A stretch of DNA of 64,000 nt. Origin: Bacteroides zhangwenhongii (GTDB lineage Bacteria > Bacteroidota > Bacteroidia > Bacteroidales > Bacteroidaceae). The notes under the pieces were generated by a model. That model saw nothing but the letters and a program-made list of their open reading frames with translations. It ran no database searches and was not told where the DNA came from. Every line of letters starts with the position of its first letter. The stretch's first letter is position 1. The stretch spans positions 2,852,001-2,916,000 of the forward strand of contig NZ_CP059856.1 in assembly GCF_009193325.2 (NCBI RefSeq), read 5' to 3'. Position numbers and translations under genes: made by a program. Positions 17,498-28,241 of the stretch are shown piece after piece.

Positions 17498-19387
17498 ATG
17501 GAACTAACAATTCTAATACTCCTTCTTCCTTTTTTCTCCTTTCTCCTATTGGGAATCGGGGGAAAATGGATGTCACACCGGACGGCAGGCGCCATCGGTA
17601 CGTCGGTACTGGGAGCGGTAGCAGTACTGTCTTACGTGACTGCTTTCCAATATTTCTCAGCCCCACGACTGGAAGACGGAACATTTGCCACATTGATACC
17701 TTATAATTTCACGTGGCTACCTTTTACAGAGACGTTACATTTCGATTTGGGCATTCTGCTCGATCCTATATCCGTAATGATGCTGATTGTCATCTCCACC
17801 GTGTCACTGATGGTACACATCTACTCCTTCGGTTACATGAAAGGCGAGATCGGTTTTCAACGTTATTACGCTTTCCTTTCCCTGTTCACCATGTCAATGC
17901 TGGGATTGGTAGTAGCTACAAACATTTTCCAGATGTATCTTTTCTGGGAGTTAGTGGGCGTAAGCTCTTATCTATTAATCGGATTCTACTATACAAAACC
18001 TGCTGCAATCTCCGCCTCCAAGAAAGCGTTTATTGTCACTCGTTTTGCAGACTTAGGGTTCCTCATCGGTATCCTGATTTACGGATATTACGGAGGAACG
18101 TTCGGTTTTACTCCGGATACGGTATCGCTGGTTAGCGGCGGAGCGGCCATGCTTCCATTAGCTCTCGGATTAATGTTCGTAGGTGGTGCCGGAAAGAGTG
18201 CGATGTTCCCGCTACATATCTGGTTGCCGGATGCAATGGAAGGTCCTACTCCTGTCAGCGCCTTGATTCATGCGGCTACGATGGTAGTTGCCGGAGTCTA
18301 TCTGGTGGCACGTATGTTTCCGCTCTTCATCGAATATGCTCCGAATACGTTGCACATGGTTGCCTGGGTAGGTGCAATCACTGCCTTTTATGCAGCAAGT
18401 GTAGCCTGTGTACAATCGGATATCAAACGTGTACTCGCATTCTCTACCATCTCGCAAATTGGTTTTATGATGGTGGCCTTAGGAGTTTGTACATCAATGA
18501 ATCCTCATGAAGGCGGTTTGGGATACATGGCATCCATGTTCCACCTTTTCACGCACGCCATGTTCAAGGCGCTGCTCTTCCTCGGTGCCGGTAGCATTAT
18601 CCATGCGGTACACTCCAATGAGATGTCGGCTATGGGCGGATTACGCAAATATATGCCGATTACCCATTGGACATTCCTGATTGCTTGTCTCGCCATCGCG
18701 GGTATCCCCCCATTCTCGGGTTTCTTCTCGAAAGATGAGATTCTGGCAGCTTGCTTCCAATACAGCCCTGTAATGGGTTGGGTGATGACGGTAATCGCCG
18801 CTATGACCGCTTTTTATATGTTCCGCCTTTATTACGGTATCTTCTGGGGAAAAGAGAACAAAGAACTTCATGCGCATCACACTCCCCATGAAAGTCCGTT
18901 GGCTATGACTTTCCCATTGATGTTTTTGGCAGCAGTGACTTGTGGAGCCGGATTTATTCCTTTCGGACACTTTATCAGTTCCAACGGTGAGTCCTACTCC
19001 ATTCATCTTGACCCATCAGTGGCTATCACAAGTGTTGTTATCGCGATTATTTCCATTGCCATCGCGACCTGGATGTATAAGAACGCCAAACAGCCTGTCG
19101 CCGATTCGCTGGCTAAACAGTTCAAGGGATTGCATAAGGCTGCCTATCACCGTTTCTATATTGACGAGATATACCAGTTCATTACGCATAAGATTATTTT
19201 CCGTTGCATCTCTACTCCTATCGCATGGTGGGACCGTCATGTCGTAGACGGATTCTTTGACTTCCTGGCATGGGCGACGAATGCGACAAGCGACGAGATT
19301 CGCGGCTTACAGAGCGGTCAGGTACAACAATATGCGTATGTGTTCCTTTGCGGTGCACTGGCACTTATTCTGCTGCTGGTTCTCTAA
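17498..19387 (+). CDS. nuoL: Complex I antiporter-like subunit L
   Basis: 629 residues. It has the Mrp/ND5 core (LFWELVGVSSYLLIGFYY, MEGPTPVSALIHAATMV, a lysine in the middle of the helices) and the long C-terminal lateral helix region (residues about 530-629) that lies along the membrane arm. It is the distal proton pump. Confidence 0.97.
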   Translation: MELTILILLLPFFSFLLLGIGGKWMSHRTAGAIGTSVLGAVAVLSYVTAFQYFSAPRLEDGTFATLIPYNFTWLPFTETLHFDLGILLDPISVMMLIVISTVSLMVHIYSFGYMKGEIGFQRYYAFLSLFTMSMLGLVVATNIFQMYLFWELVGVSSYLLIGFYYTKPAAISASKKAFIVTRFADLGFLIGILIYGYYGGTFGFTPDTVSLVSGGAAMLPLALGLMFVGGAGKSAMFPLHIWLPDAMEGPTPVSALIHAATMVVAGVYLVARMFPLFIEYAPNTLHMVAWVGAITAFYAASVACVQSDIKRVLAFSTISQIGFMMVALGVCTSMNPHEGGLGYMASMFHLFTHAMFKALLFLGAGSIIHAVHSNEMSAMGGLRKYMPITHWTFLIACLAIAGIPPFSGFFSKDEILAACFQYSPVMGWVMTVIAAMTAFYMFRLYYGIFWGKENKELHAHHTPHESPLAMTFPLMFLAAVTCGAGFIPFGHFISSNGESYSIHLDPSVAITSVVIAIISIAIATWMYKNAKQPVADSLAKQFKGLHKAAYHRFYIDEIYQFITHKIIFRCISTPIAWWDRHVVDGFFDFLAWATNATSDEIRGLQSGQVQQYAYVFLCGALALILLLVL

Positions 19388-19425
19388 ACAAGTAATAGTA
19401 AATCTTTAAACAGTAAATCATAAAG

Positions 19426-20910
19426 ATGAATTTCTTATCAATATTCGTACTTATCCCCCTCTTGATGTTGGCCGGACTTTGGGCGGCACGAGGAATTAAA
19501 GCTATCCGGGGGGTTATGGTTACGGGCGCATCAGCGCTTCTGATAGCCTCTGTCGTACTTACATTCATGTATTTGGGAGAGCGTAGCACCGGAAACACGG
19601 CGGAAATGCTTTTCCGTGCAGACACACTATGGTACGCACCGCTTCATATCTCCTACTCGGTAGGCGTAGACGGCATCTCGGTAGCTATGCTGTTACTGTC
19701 CGCCATCATCGTATTTACCGGCACATTCGCTTCCTGGCGTTTGCAACCGTTGACCAAAGAATATTTCCTTTGGTTCACGCTGTTGTCAATGGGAGTGTTC
19801 GGATTCTTTATATCCGTAGACCTGTTCACCATGTTTATGTTCTACGAAATAGCCTTGATACCTATGTATCTGCTGATTGGCGTATGGGGCTCGGGACGTA
19901 AGGAATATGCAGCGATGAAGCTGACACTTATGCTGATGGGCGGTTCCGCTTTCCTGCTGATCGGTATTCTCGGAATCTATTTCGGTGCAGGAGCCACTAC
20001 CATGAACCTTCTCGAAATCGCACAGTTGCACAACATACCTTTTGCACAACAATGTATCTGGTTCCCGCTGACATTTCTCGGTTTCGGTGTGCTGGGCGCT
20101 CTTTTCCCCTTCCACACATGGAGTCCCGACGGTCATGCCTCCGCTCCGACAGCAGTTTCCATGCTTCATGCCGGAGTGCTGATGAAATTAGGAGGTTATG
20201 GTTGCTTCCGTATCGCCATGTATCTAATGCCGGAAGCCGCTAACGAACTTTCCTGGATATTCCTGATACTGACCGGTATCTCTGTCGTTTACGGAGCTTT
20301 CTCCGCTTGTGTACAGACTGACTTGAAATATATCAACGCATACTCTTCCGTATCCCATTGCGGATTAGTTCTTTTCGCAATTCTCATGCTGAACCAGACA
20401 GCAGCCACAGGCGCTATCCTCCAAATGTTGTCGCACGGACTGATGACAGCATTGTTCTTTGCACTTATCGGTATGATTTACGGACGTACCCACACCCGTG
20501 ACGTACGCGAGCTTGCCGGTTTAATGAAGATCATGCCTTTCCTGAGTGTATGTTATGTCATTGCCGGCCTTGCCAATCTCGGTCTGCCGGGATTGAGCGG
20601 TTTTATTGCCGAGATGACCATCTTTGTCGGATCTTTCCAAGACAATGATGTATTCCACCGCACACTGACCATTATAGCCTGCTCCTCCATCGTGATTACA
20701 GCAGTCTATATCTTGCGTCTGGTAGGTAAGATTCTGTACGGGACCTGTACCAACAAGCATCACCTCGAACTGACCGATGCAACTTGGGACGAGCGTGTAG
20801 CCGTTATCTGCCTCATCGTTTGTGTAGCCGGACTGGGTATGGCTCCTTTCTGGGTAAGCCACATGATTGGTGAAAGTGTATTGCCCGTTGTCTCACAACT
20901 GATACCCTAG
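19426..20910 (+). CDS. nuoM: Complex I antiporter-like subunit M
   Basis: 494 residues. ND4-type features include FMFYEIALIPMYLLIGVWG, HTWSPDGHASAPTAVSMLHA and SSVSHCGLVL. It is a central proton-pumping subunit, 38 bases after nuoL. Confidence 0.97.
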   Translation: MNFLSIFVLIPLLMLAGLWAARGIKAIRGVMVTGASALLIASVVLTFMYLGERSTGNTAEMLFRADTLWYAPLHISYSVGVDGISVAMLLLSAIIVFTGTFASWRLQPLTKEYFLWFTLLSMGVFGFFISVDLFTMFMFYEIALIPMYLLIGVWGSGRKEYAAMKLTLMLMGGSAFLLIGILGIYFGAGATTMNLLEIAQLHNIPFAQQCIWFPLTFLGFGVLGALFPFHTWSPDGHASAPTAVSMLHAGVLMKLGGYGCFRIAMYLMPEAANELSWIFLILTGISVVYGAFSACVQTDLKYINAYSSVSHCGLVLFAILMLNQTAATGAILQMLSHGLMTALFFALIGMIYGRTHTRDVRELAGLMKIMPFLSVCYVIAGLANLGLPGLSGFIAEMTIFVGSFQDNDVFHRTLTIIACSSIVITAVYILRLVGKILYGTCTNKHHLELTDATWDERVAVICLIVCVAGLGMAPFWVSHMIGESVLPVVSQLIP

Positions 20911-20946
20911 CTCTTTAATTTTTAATCTCTAATTTAATTGATAAAG

Positions 20947-22386
20947 ATGGATTATTCACAATTTCTACATATGCGAGAAGAGCTGTCGCTCGTAGTAGTT
21001 CTGTTGCTACTGTTTCTAGCCGACCTCTTCATGAGCCCGGATGCGCACAAGAACGATGGAAAGGCACGACTGAATACAATGTTTCCCGTCATTCTGATGG
21101 CTATCCATACGGCTATCAACCTGATACCGGGTACCGCAGCCGACATTTTCGGAGGTATGTACCACTATGTGCCCATGCATACAGTCATTAAGTCAATCCT
21201 GAACGTAGGTACATTAATCGTCTTTCTGATGGCGCACGAATGGATGAAGCGTGAAGACACTTCATTCAAGCAAGGAGAGTTCTATGTACTCACTCTCTCT
21301 ACTCTGTTCGGTATGTATCTCATGATTTCCGCCGGACACTTCCTGATGTTCTTCATCGGACTGGAGACTGCTTCCGTTCCCATGGCGGCTTTGATTGCCT
21401 TCGATAAATACCGTCACAACTCCGCCGAAGCAGGAGCCAAGTATATTCTTACCGCACTCTTCTCCAGCGCATTGCTGTTGTTCGGTTTGTCTATGATTTA
21501 CGGTTCTGCCGGAACCTTGTATTTCGATGACCTTCCCGCCCATATTGACGGAAACCCGTTACAGATTATGGCTTTTGTATTCTTCTTTACGGGTATGGCA
21601 TTCAAGTTATCACTCGTTCCGTTCCATCTTTGGACGGCAGACGTTTACGAAGGAGCCCCGAGTACGGTCACCGCTTACCTGAGTGTTGTATCCAAAGGAT
21701 CGGCAGCATTTGTATTGCTGACTATCCTCATCAAGGTATTTGCTCCTATGATAAATGATTGGCAGGAAGTGCTCTATTGGGTAACGATAGCTTCCATCAC
21801 TATCGCTAATATATTCGCTATCCGCCAACAGAACCTGAAACGTCTGATGGCATTCTCCAGTATCTCGCAGGCAGGATATATCATGCTTGGTGTAATCGGT
21901 GGCACGGCACAGGGAATGACAGCCCTAGTATATTATGTACTTGTGTATGCAGCCGCCAATCTCGGTGTATTTGCCGTAATCACTATTGTGGCATTGCGCA
22001 GCCAGAAGTTCACCCTCGAAGATTATGCGGGACTTTATAAAACGAATCCGAAGATCGCCCTCCTGATGACCCTTTCTTTGTTCTCATTAGCAGGCATTCC
22101 TCCATTTGCCGGATTCTTCTCCAAGTTCTTTATCTTCATGGCAGCCTTCGATGCAGGTTTTCATTTGTTGGTGTTTATAGCATTGGTCAATACAGTAATT
22201 TCACTGTATTACTACCTGCTGATCGTGAAAGCGATGTATATCACCCCGTCCGAAAACCCGATTCCGACTTTCCGCAGTGACCGATGCACAAAGTGGGGAC
22301 TGGCACTCTGCACGCTGGGCATCATCGGACTAGGTATCGCAAGCGTTGTATACCAGTCTATCGACAAACTGGCATTTGGAATCTAA
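20947..22386 (+). CDS. nuoN: Complex I antiporter-like subunit N
   Basis: 479 residues from the ATG at 20947; a TTG three codons earlier is less likely. ND2-type features include [30 protein letters not shown] and [13 protein letters not shown]. It is the last nuo gene. A 21-bp hairpin begins at its stop codon. No nuoE, nuoF or nuoG is present in the operon. Confidence 0.97.
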   Translation: MDYSQFLHMREELSLVVVLLLLFLADLFMSPDAHKNDGKARLNTMFPVILMAIHTAINLIPGTAADIFGGMYHYVPMHTVIKSILNVGTLIVFLMAHEWMKREDTSFKQGEFYVLTLSTLFGMYLMISAGHFLMFFIGLETASVPMAALIAFDKYRHNSAEAGAKYILTALFSSALLLFGLSMIYGSAGTLYFDDLPAHIDGNPLQIMAFVFFFTGMAFKLSLVPFHLWTADVYEGAPSTVTAYLSVVSKGSAAFVLLTILIKVFAPMINDWQEVLYWVTIASITIANIFAIRQQNLKRLMAFSSISQAGYIMLGVIGGTAQGMTALVYYVLVYAAANLGVFAVITIVALRSQKFTLEDYAGLYKTNPKIALLMTLSLFSLAGIPPFAGFFSKFFIFMAAFDAGFHLLVFIALVNTVISLYYYLLIVKAMYITPSENPIPTFRSDRCTKWGLALCTLGIIGLGIASVVYQSIDKLAFGI

Positions 22387-22432
22387 ACAAAAGAGCGTAT
22401 GTCACCTTGAAGTGACATACGCTCTTTTGTTT
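22385..22432. terminator. Bidirectional terminator between nuoN and the histidine kinase
   Basis: A perfect 21-bp stem (AAACAAAAGAGCGTATGTCAC and complement) with a 6-base loop. The stem is A-rich at one end and T-rich at the other, so it can terminate transcripts from both sides. Confidence 0.92.
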
Positions 22433-22446
22433 ATCTTTGTTGTCTT

Positions 22447-25257
22447 TTACTGAAGACTTTCTTCCGTCATGACCATTCCAGGTATCGTAAACCAAAAACG
22501 CGATCCCTTACCTTTTTCGGAGTCAACGCCAATACGTCCACCTAATTGTTCCACAATACTTTGGCAAATAGAAAGTCCTAATCCAGTGCCATGCACAAAA
22601 GAATTAAGCTTTACAAAACGCTCAAAGATATGCGGCAATTGTTCCTTCTCTATTCCTATCCCCGTATCCTGAACATAGAATTCCAATCCTTCATCTTTCA
22701 GCACATATCCCACACGGATACTGCCCTCTGAAGTAAACTTAATCGCGTTGTTCACAAAATTGGATATCACCTGATATATACGGTTACGGTCACTAGTAAT
22801 ATGGCAAATAGAAAAATTCGGTTCGAATACTAACTTAACATTCTCTTTCGTTTTCATCTGCATAGAACGGACCAGATCTTCACACAGCAGATTCACATCC
22901 ACATCTCCATGCGAGAATTCAAATGTCCCTGCCTCAATTTTGGAAAGGTCGAGAATATCCGATATCAACTGTAACAGCAAATCATTATTTTCCCGCACGA
23001 TCTTCATATACTCTCTCCGTTCTTCTATATCCGCAGTTTCCACCAATAAATCGGAGAAGCCTACGATAGCATTCAGAGGCGTGCGGATTTCATGGCTCAT
23101 ATTGGCAAGGAAAGCACTTTTCAGACGATCCATCATCTCCGCCTTATCACGTGCATGAATCAGCTCAGCCTCCGTCTCTTTCAGTTTCGTTATATCGTAA
23201 TTGATGCCAATGATTTCAATTTCACCCTCTTCCGGTTTATATTGGGTTACCATCACATTCGTATTTACCCAGTTCCACTCATTGTCCGTTCCGGGACGAA
23301 GAATACGCATTTCTCCTTGAAAATGTTTTCTTTTCCCGACTTTGACCTCTTTATAAAAATCAAGCAGACGTTCACGGTCTTCCGGATGCATTTTACGATA
23401 AACTCCCACTACATCACTTAATGCAATATCTTCCTCTTCTCCCATATTCTTATACCATTGCTTGATGGCATATCCCTTTCGGTTCAGAATATTTAATTTT
23501 GCATAACCAACCTTTGCATAATCAGATATCATCAAGAAGAAATTCTCAAAGTCACGAATACGGTTCATTGCATCAATACGTTCCGTATTGTCAATACTAA
23601 TCAGAATATACCCGATAAACTCACCCTCTCTATCATACAGTTTGGTTACTTTCGAATATAACTCTATCCCATCAGAACGCATGGTACTATAATATCCATC
23701 GATTTGCTCGAAAGAGTAATTAAGCCGGAAGTCCACTAAATCCTCATTTCGTATACGGTCACGAATATTCTGCGGGAGGTTCGGGTTCTCAAATATATTA
23801 ATGCCTATTACATCCTCCTTATTGGCAATTCCGAATATTTCCAAATTCTTATTGTTCAGATCAAGCAGATATCCATCCTTATCATAAATTTCCACTCCTG
23901 CCGGAATATTAGCAAAAATATTTTTGAAAAGTTTCTCACTACGGTCTAACGCACGATTTGCTTCTACAGCCTCGGTTGAATCCGTGAACAATCCTACCAC
24001 CTCATCTTTCTCCGGTGAATACACAATCCAATGAGTGTATAATCCTGTTTGAGGGAAATACTCATCCTTCTCTTTATAAGACTTACTATCAAGCACTCCA
24101 AAGATAAAATCCATTTTCTCTGAATAATCGGAAAACAAATCCGAAGCCAACACACCTACATATTGTTCCAAAGGTTTGCCAAAGAAATGGGAACTGATCT
24201 GATTAGCATCCGTTATCCGATAATCATAAGGCTTGTTGTTCTCGTCACGAAGAACAGACATACGTATATACCCCATTGGCATAAAATGGAAGAGATTACG
24301 TAAGAAAGACTGTTCATAAGTTACTTTATCTTTTGCTACGCGTAGTTCAATACAAATGCTTATAATATTTCCCAACGAAGAGAACCATTGAAAATCCTCG
24401 TTGCTCCAGTTACGATAACTATCTATCAATTCAATACCCATTCCTCCCCATACATGATCCCCAGCCATCAAAGGAGTTACCATGAATGAATAGACTCCCC
24501 GCTCAGCAAATTCTCGTCTCATTTCCAATGCTTCTTCCGGTAGTTGTTTCAACGAATTCAAAACGATAGCTTTGCCAGACAGAATCTGCTGATTCCACCA
24601 TTCCGACCGATCGACCGGTATGTCTTGCCAACATTGTTTTTCCGTCGACATCCCTTCGGAAACGACTTCATACGTGCAACTGCGATGAGTGTGTTCTTTA
24701 TTGTACTCGAAAATATAGACACGTCCTTTCCCATTATAAAGATTCAGGATATCCTTTAAAATCTCTGTTACACATTCTTCAACTCTTTCATCCCGAAGAA
24801 AACGGTATAAAGACTGCGAGATGTAATTCTGACGGAGAAGCAAATCATTCACACGCTTCAGGGCTTTCTTCTGTTCTATTTGTTCAGGAGCCTCCACACG
24901 CTGAATCACACCAAAAGATTTGTCTCCTCCATTAGTTCCCGTTCCTTTCTCACGTAAAGCTAAACGAGTATGCAACCAGACTTCACCATGTTTCGAGTGG
25001 ATGGGAAAGGTTTGTTCGTAAAAATCCTTATGGATAGAGCTATTTGCCCGGAATTCGTGTGCAATCTGACAGCGATAATCTTCACGCACCAAGTTCAGAA
25101 AATCAGAGAATGAGATAGTATCTCCATCCAAATCCAGAAGATCACAAAGAAAGTCGGAACAAAGATAATATCCCCCCGCCAAATCAGCTTCCCACCATCC
25201 CAGTTGAGCCAAAGAAGCCATTTTACGATACCGTTCGTAGTCTGTATGCATACACAT
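22447..25257 (-). CDS. PAS/GAF sensor histidine kinase without receiver domain
   Basis: 936 residues. The order is an N-terminal PAS-like region, a GAF-like region (about 165-310), three PAS repeats (about 330-700, the last with a PAC-type [14 protein letters not shown]), HisKA with the phospho-acceptor H722 in [19 protein letters not shown], and HATPase_c with [16 protein letters not shown] and GTGLGLSI. No transmembrane helix or signal peptide is evident, so it is probably cytosolic. No receiver domain and no adjacent response regulator are seen, so it is an orphan kinase with an unknown partner. The upstream -7 box is at 25273-25280. Confidence 0.92.
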   Translation of the reverse strand: MCMHTDYERYRKMASLAQLGWWEADLAGGYYLCSDFLCDLLDLDGDTISFSDFLNLVREDYRCQIAHEFRANSSIHKDFYEQTFPIHSKHGEVWLHTRLALREKGTGTNGGDKSFGVIQRVEAPEQIEQKKALKRVNDLLLRQNYISQSLYRFLRDERVEECVTEILKDILNLYNGKGRVYIFEYNKEHTHRSCTYEVVSEGMSTEKQCWQDIPVDRSEWWNQQILSGKAIVLNSLKQLPEEALEMRREFAERGVYSFMVTPLMAGDHVWGGMGIELIDSYRNWSNEDFQWFSSLGNIISICIELRVAKDKVTYEQSFLRNLFHFMPMGYIRMSVLRDENNKPYDYRITDANQISSHFFGKPLEQYVGVLASDLFSDYSEKMDFIFGVLDSKSYKEKDEYFPQTGLYTHWIVYSPEKDEVVGLFTDSTEAVEANRALDRSEKLFKNIFANIPAGVEIYDKDGYLLDLNNKNLEIFGIANKEDVIGINIFENPNLPQNIRDRIRNEDLVDFRLNYSFEQIDGYYSTMRSDGIELYSKVTKLYDREGEFIGYILISIDNTERIDAMNRIRDFENFFLMISDYAKVGYAKLNILNRKGYAIKQWYKNMGEEEDIALSDVVGVYRKMHPEDRERLLDFYKEVKVGKRKHFQGEMRILRPGTDNEWNWVNTNVMVTQYKPEEGEIEIIGINYDITKLKETEAELIHARDKAEMMDRLKSAFLANMSHEIRTPLNAIVGFSDLLVETADIEERREYMKIVRENNDLLLQLISDILDLSKIEAGTFEFSHGDVDVNLLCEDLVRSMQMKTKENVKLVFEPNFSICHITSDRNRIYQVISNFVNNAIKFTSEGSIRVGYVLKDEGLEFYVQDTGIGIEKEQLPHIFERFVKLNSFVHGTGLGLSICQSIVEQLGGRIGVDSEKGKGSRFWFTIPGMVMTEESLQ

Positions 25258-25272
25258 TGATTTTTAAAGATA

Positions 25273-25280
25273 CAAATATA
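25273..25280 (-). promoter_or_regulatory. σABfr-type -7 box for the histidine kinase
   Basis: Reads TATATTTG on the minus strand, 16 bases before the ATG. An inverted repeat AGCTGT-TT-ACAGCT lies about 20 bases further upstream (25299-25312). Confidence 0.6.
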
Positions 25281-25305
25281 AGCAAAATACATTACAAGCA
25301 GCTGT

Positions 25306-25409
25306 TTACAGCTTAAATTTCAAGGCCATACAGATAGAATAGTTGACAAACGGAACAATAAATGCGTACGCCGGTATCGACGCACGCATCAAACAATTGA
25401 AAAGCCTCT
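25306..25409 (-). pseudogene. Possible frameshifted C-terminal remnant of an outer-membrane protein
   Basis: In a frame shifted against the receptor upstream, this short stretch reads ...AYAFIVPFVNYSICMALKFKL then a stop at 25306. Alternating hydrophobics ending near the stop resemble the last beta-strand of an outer-membrane barrel. It could be the lost C-terminal end of the truncated receptor after an internal deletion. The match is short, so this is tentative. Confidence 0.35.
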
Positions 25410-27131
25410 TTAATCTTTTATTAATTCAAAGTCGGAAAAGAAACGGTCGTTGAAATGAGCCGCAGAATAAAAGTCATCCAATGAAATATCGTCCACCGAA
25501 GTAAATGAAGGACCATTCAAGGTAATCATATTGTATTCCGTCTGTTTGAAATCATCGTTAATGATACGTCCGGTGTATCCGAACCGAAGTCTGGAGATTT
25601 CTTCCCAATCGTCTTTCAAGCGATAAACCACTCCGGCACGGAGATTCAGATCATTCTTCGTCAGAGAAGAGAAAGTACGGAACTGTGTATTACCTCCTAC
25701 CAATCCGTATCCGGTTTCATTCCGGGTTATCTGGTTGATACGGCGATCCGGCTCATATCCGCGCACCATATTATAAGAGGCTCCCGCGGCAACGCTCAGC
25801 CGGTCTGTCAATCCCCAGTTCGTCATGATCTGGTTGACTAATAACAGATTGTCGTTCACCTGCTGACGACGGGGCATTCCCAGATTACCGTAATCGTCAC
25901 TGAAAGTAGCGTCTTTCCCTTCGTTGTTTCCCACCGACTGCACATTGCTATGTACCATCATGAAGTTGTAAGACAAATGATGACGATTGTGCATATCATA
26001 ATCTACATTAGCCAATGCCAACTGACTGATATTCGTTGTTGACTTATGTCCGTTCAGATCTTTGTATATAGTACCACCCGTATTTGTATTACGTATGATT
26101 TCATCCGTATATCGATAATCAACGGAATGTCCCACAGTGGCAAAGAACGAAAGAGCATCCCGTTGCCGACCTACATAAAACTTCTTTCCGCCTGCGATAT
26201 TATAACTGCGGTCCATCTGGAAGTTTTGCGCCGACGGGTCGAGTTTGTTCTTAAATCCCCACACATCCGTGCCCGGTTCCGTCCGATTGGCAAATCCCAG
26301 CAGATTCACTCCCTCTGGTTGGAAGAAATCGGAGGAAAGGGTCTGTGTATTCACACCGGCCGATACACTGGCGCTAATGTAACCGTCACCTACCAGTTCT
26401 TTGGACGAGATATCAATATTTGCGCCCCCTACATCGCCTCCGTTCCCGGCAGTAAATGCTTTGTTGACTCCTACGGACTGTATAAGGTCGGTTCCGAAAA
26501 AATCAAGAGAGATATTCTTGTATTCCGGGTCTTCCGACAGCACAGGGAAACCATTGAACGTAGTAGTATTATAGCGGTCACCCAATCCACGTACGAATAC
26601 GTTCTTCACACCGTCCTGCTTGGAAATTCCGGCGACTTTCGTCACAGCTCCTTCCGCATCCGAAACTCCTTTGCGTGAAAGCTCCTTCACACTGACCGAT
26701 TGCACGGCAATGACCGCCTTTTGCTGTTCCAGCAAAGCCATATTCTCATTTTTCCGGTTCTTTTTCGCCACAACAACCACATCCAACAGTTCTTGCGCAT
26801 CCGTCTCCATCTCCATATTCAGAATGACCAGATTCCCATTCTCTACGCGGACCTTCCGACGTACTTCAGTCTTATATCCTACGTATTTAATCTCGATATC
26901 ATACATACCCTCCAACACTCCCACACCGTTTAGCTCAAAATTACCGTTCATATCGGTAACCGCTCCGGTCTGGGTTCCAAGCAAGCGTATCGTCGCACCT
27001 ATCAAAGGCTCTTTGGATAACTTGTCCTTTACAGCTCCTTTAATCTTGATATTGGCAGCCAATGCGGGAAGTACACACAACAGACAAAAGAAGGCCGCCA
27101 CTGAAAATCGGATAAGAAATAGCTTTTTCAT
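25410..27131 (-). pseudogene. TonB-dependent receptor, truncated after about 573 residues
   Basis: A signal peptide (FSVAAFFCLLCVLPALA) is followed by a CarboxypepD_reg-like beta-sandwich (about 25-115), a plug domain (SVKELSRKGVSDAEGAVTKVAGI, core KGVSDAEGAV) and the first barrel strands. It stops at ...FFSDFELIKD, while full receptors of this kind run to about 900-1000 residues. Most of the 22-strand barrel is therefore missing. The remaining 150 bases to the kinase gene cannot encode it. A promoter and the AraC gene upstream remain intact. I call it a decayed gene; a very short functional form is unlikely. Confidence 0.75.
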
Positions 27132-27165
27132 CTACCTTTACTCTACGTTTTTTTGATTACGTCGG

Positions 27166-27173
27166 CAAAGGTA
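27166..27173 (-). promoter_or_regulatory. σABfr-type -7 box for the truncated receptor
   Basis: Reads TACCTTTG on the minus strand, 34 bases before the receptor ATG. Confidence 0.55.
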
Positions 27174-27250
27174 GATGGCCTGTGTTACAAGATTGAGACA
27201 AAGAAAATACAATCAATTGAAAGAGTCGTTGCAATGTTATTACACTGCGC

Positions 27251-27278
27251 AAAAAGTCTAAGCTTTTGCATTTTAGAC
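27251..27278 (-). terminator. Terminator after the AraC gene
   Basis: On the minus strand GTCTAA...TTAGAC pairs (27273-27278 with 27256-27261) and is followed by TTTTT at 27251-27255. It separates araC from the receptor promoter. Confidence 0.55.
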
Positions 27279-27302
27279 CTATAAATATTTAATAAGAGCG
27301 AC

Positions 27303-28202
27303 TTAAATCAGTTTCTTCTTCTTTCGATAATTCTCACGGAACTCTTTAGGAGAACAGCACTTCTTCTTTTTAAAGATACGGTTGAAATTGGAAAGGTTAT
27401 TGAATCCACATTCATAGCAGATCTCGGCAATAGACATCGTAGAGTCCACCAACAGACGAGCGGCAAAACCCAAACGGATATCAATGATATAATCGGAAAG
27501 GTTCTTGCCCGTCCGCAACTTAAAAAAACGGCTGAACGACACATCCGTCATTCCTACCATACCGGCTAACTGCCCCAGGCGTATCTCTTCCTTGTAATGG
27601 GTGTTGATGTATTCCTGTACTTTCTGTACCCGCCGACTGTCCGAGTGAATATCTATTTTGGCAAAAGACGAGCTGGACAATGTCCGTGCCTCTTCTTCAA
27701 AAAGAGAAAGTTCATACAATATCGACAGGAACTTAATCACGGCATAGAATCCCTCCTTTTCGGAAGCTAAAGTATCCAGCAACGGATAGACCTTAAGTAT
27801 GGCAGACATCGGAAAGTATAACCCTTTCTGCGCCTTTTCCAACATCCGGCGGATAGAATCAAACTGATTCTTATTGATAAAACTCTTGAAAAAAAGGTCG
27901 GATGAAAATTGAATCGTTATCTCCCGTATCTGCCTGGAATGACAATCATTCTGCTCCCAAACGTGTTCCAGATCTTTTCCCGTTATCAATACTAAATCAT
28001 AATCGCCTATCACTTCCGAAGAATCACCAACAATTCTTCTTACACCTGCCGCTTGCTCTATGAAATTCAATTCAAATTCGGGATGATTATGAATGGGATA
28101 TGTAAATTCCGTCTTATAGCGTTCTGCAATGTAAAAACAATCCTTATCTGACAAAGGAGTAATCTCGCGGATAATCTGGCTATTAGGTAAAGGGACATTC
28201 AT
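27303..28202 (-). CDS. AraC-family transcription regulator
   Basis: About 299 residues from the ATG at 28202; another ATG at 28214 would add four residues. The N-terminal half (HNHPEFELNFIEQAAGVRRIVGD, core HNHPEFELNFI) is a cupin sensor domain. The C-terminal half carries two helix-turn-helix units (LAGMVGMTDVSFSRFFKLRTG and IAEICYECGFNNLSNFNRIFKK, each given here by family pattern FSRFFK and FNRIFKKK). It lies just upstream of the decayed receptor and 39 bases after mscS, so it may regulate either. The inducer is unknown. Confidence 0.9.
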   Translation of the reverse strand: MNVPLPNSQIIREITPLSDKDCFYIAERYKTEFTYPIHNHPEFELNFIEQAAGVRRIVGDSSEVIGDYDLVLITGKDLEHVWEQNDCHSRQIREITIQFSSDLFFKSFINKNQFDSIRRMLEKAQKGLYFPMSAILKVYPLLDTLASEKEGFYAVIKFLSILYELSLFEEEARTLSSSSFAKIDIHSDSRRVQKVQEYINTHYKEEIRLGQLAGMVGMTDVSFSRFFKLRTGKNLSDYIIDIRLGFAARLLVDSTMSIAEICYECGFNNLSNFNRIFKKKKCCSPKEFRENYRKKKKLI

Positions 28203-28241
28203 AATATATAACATTTTAAGGTACTGTAATTATTCACTCTA

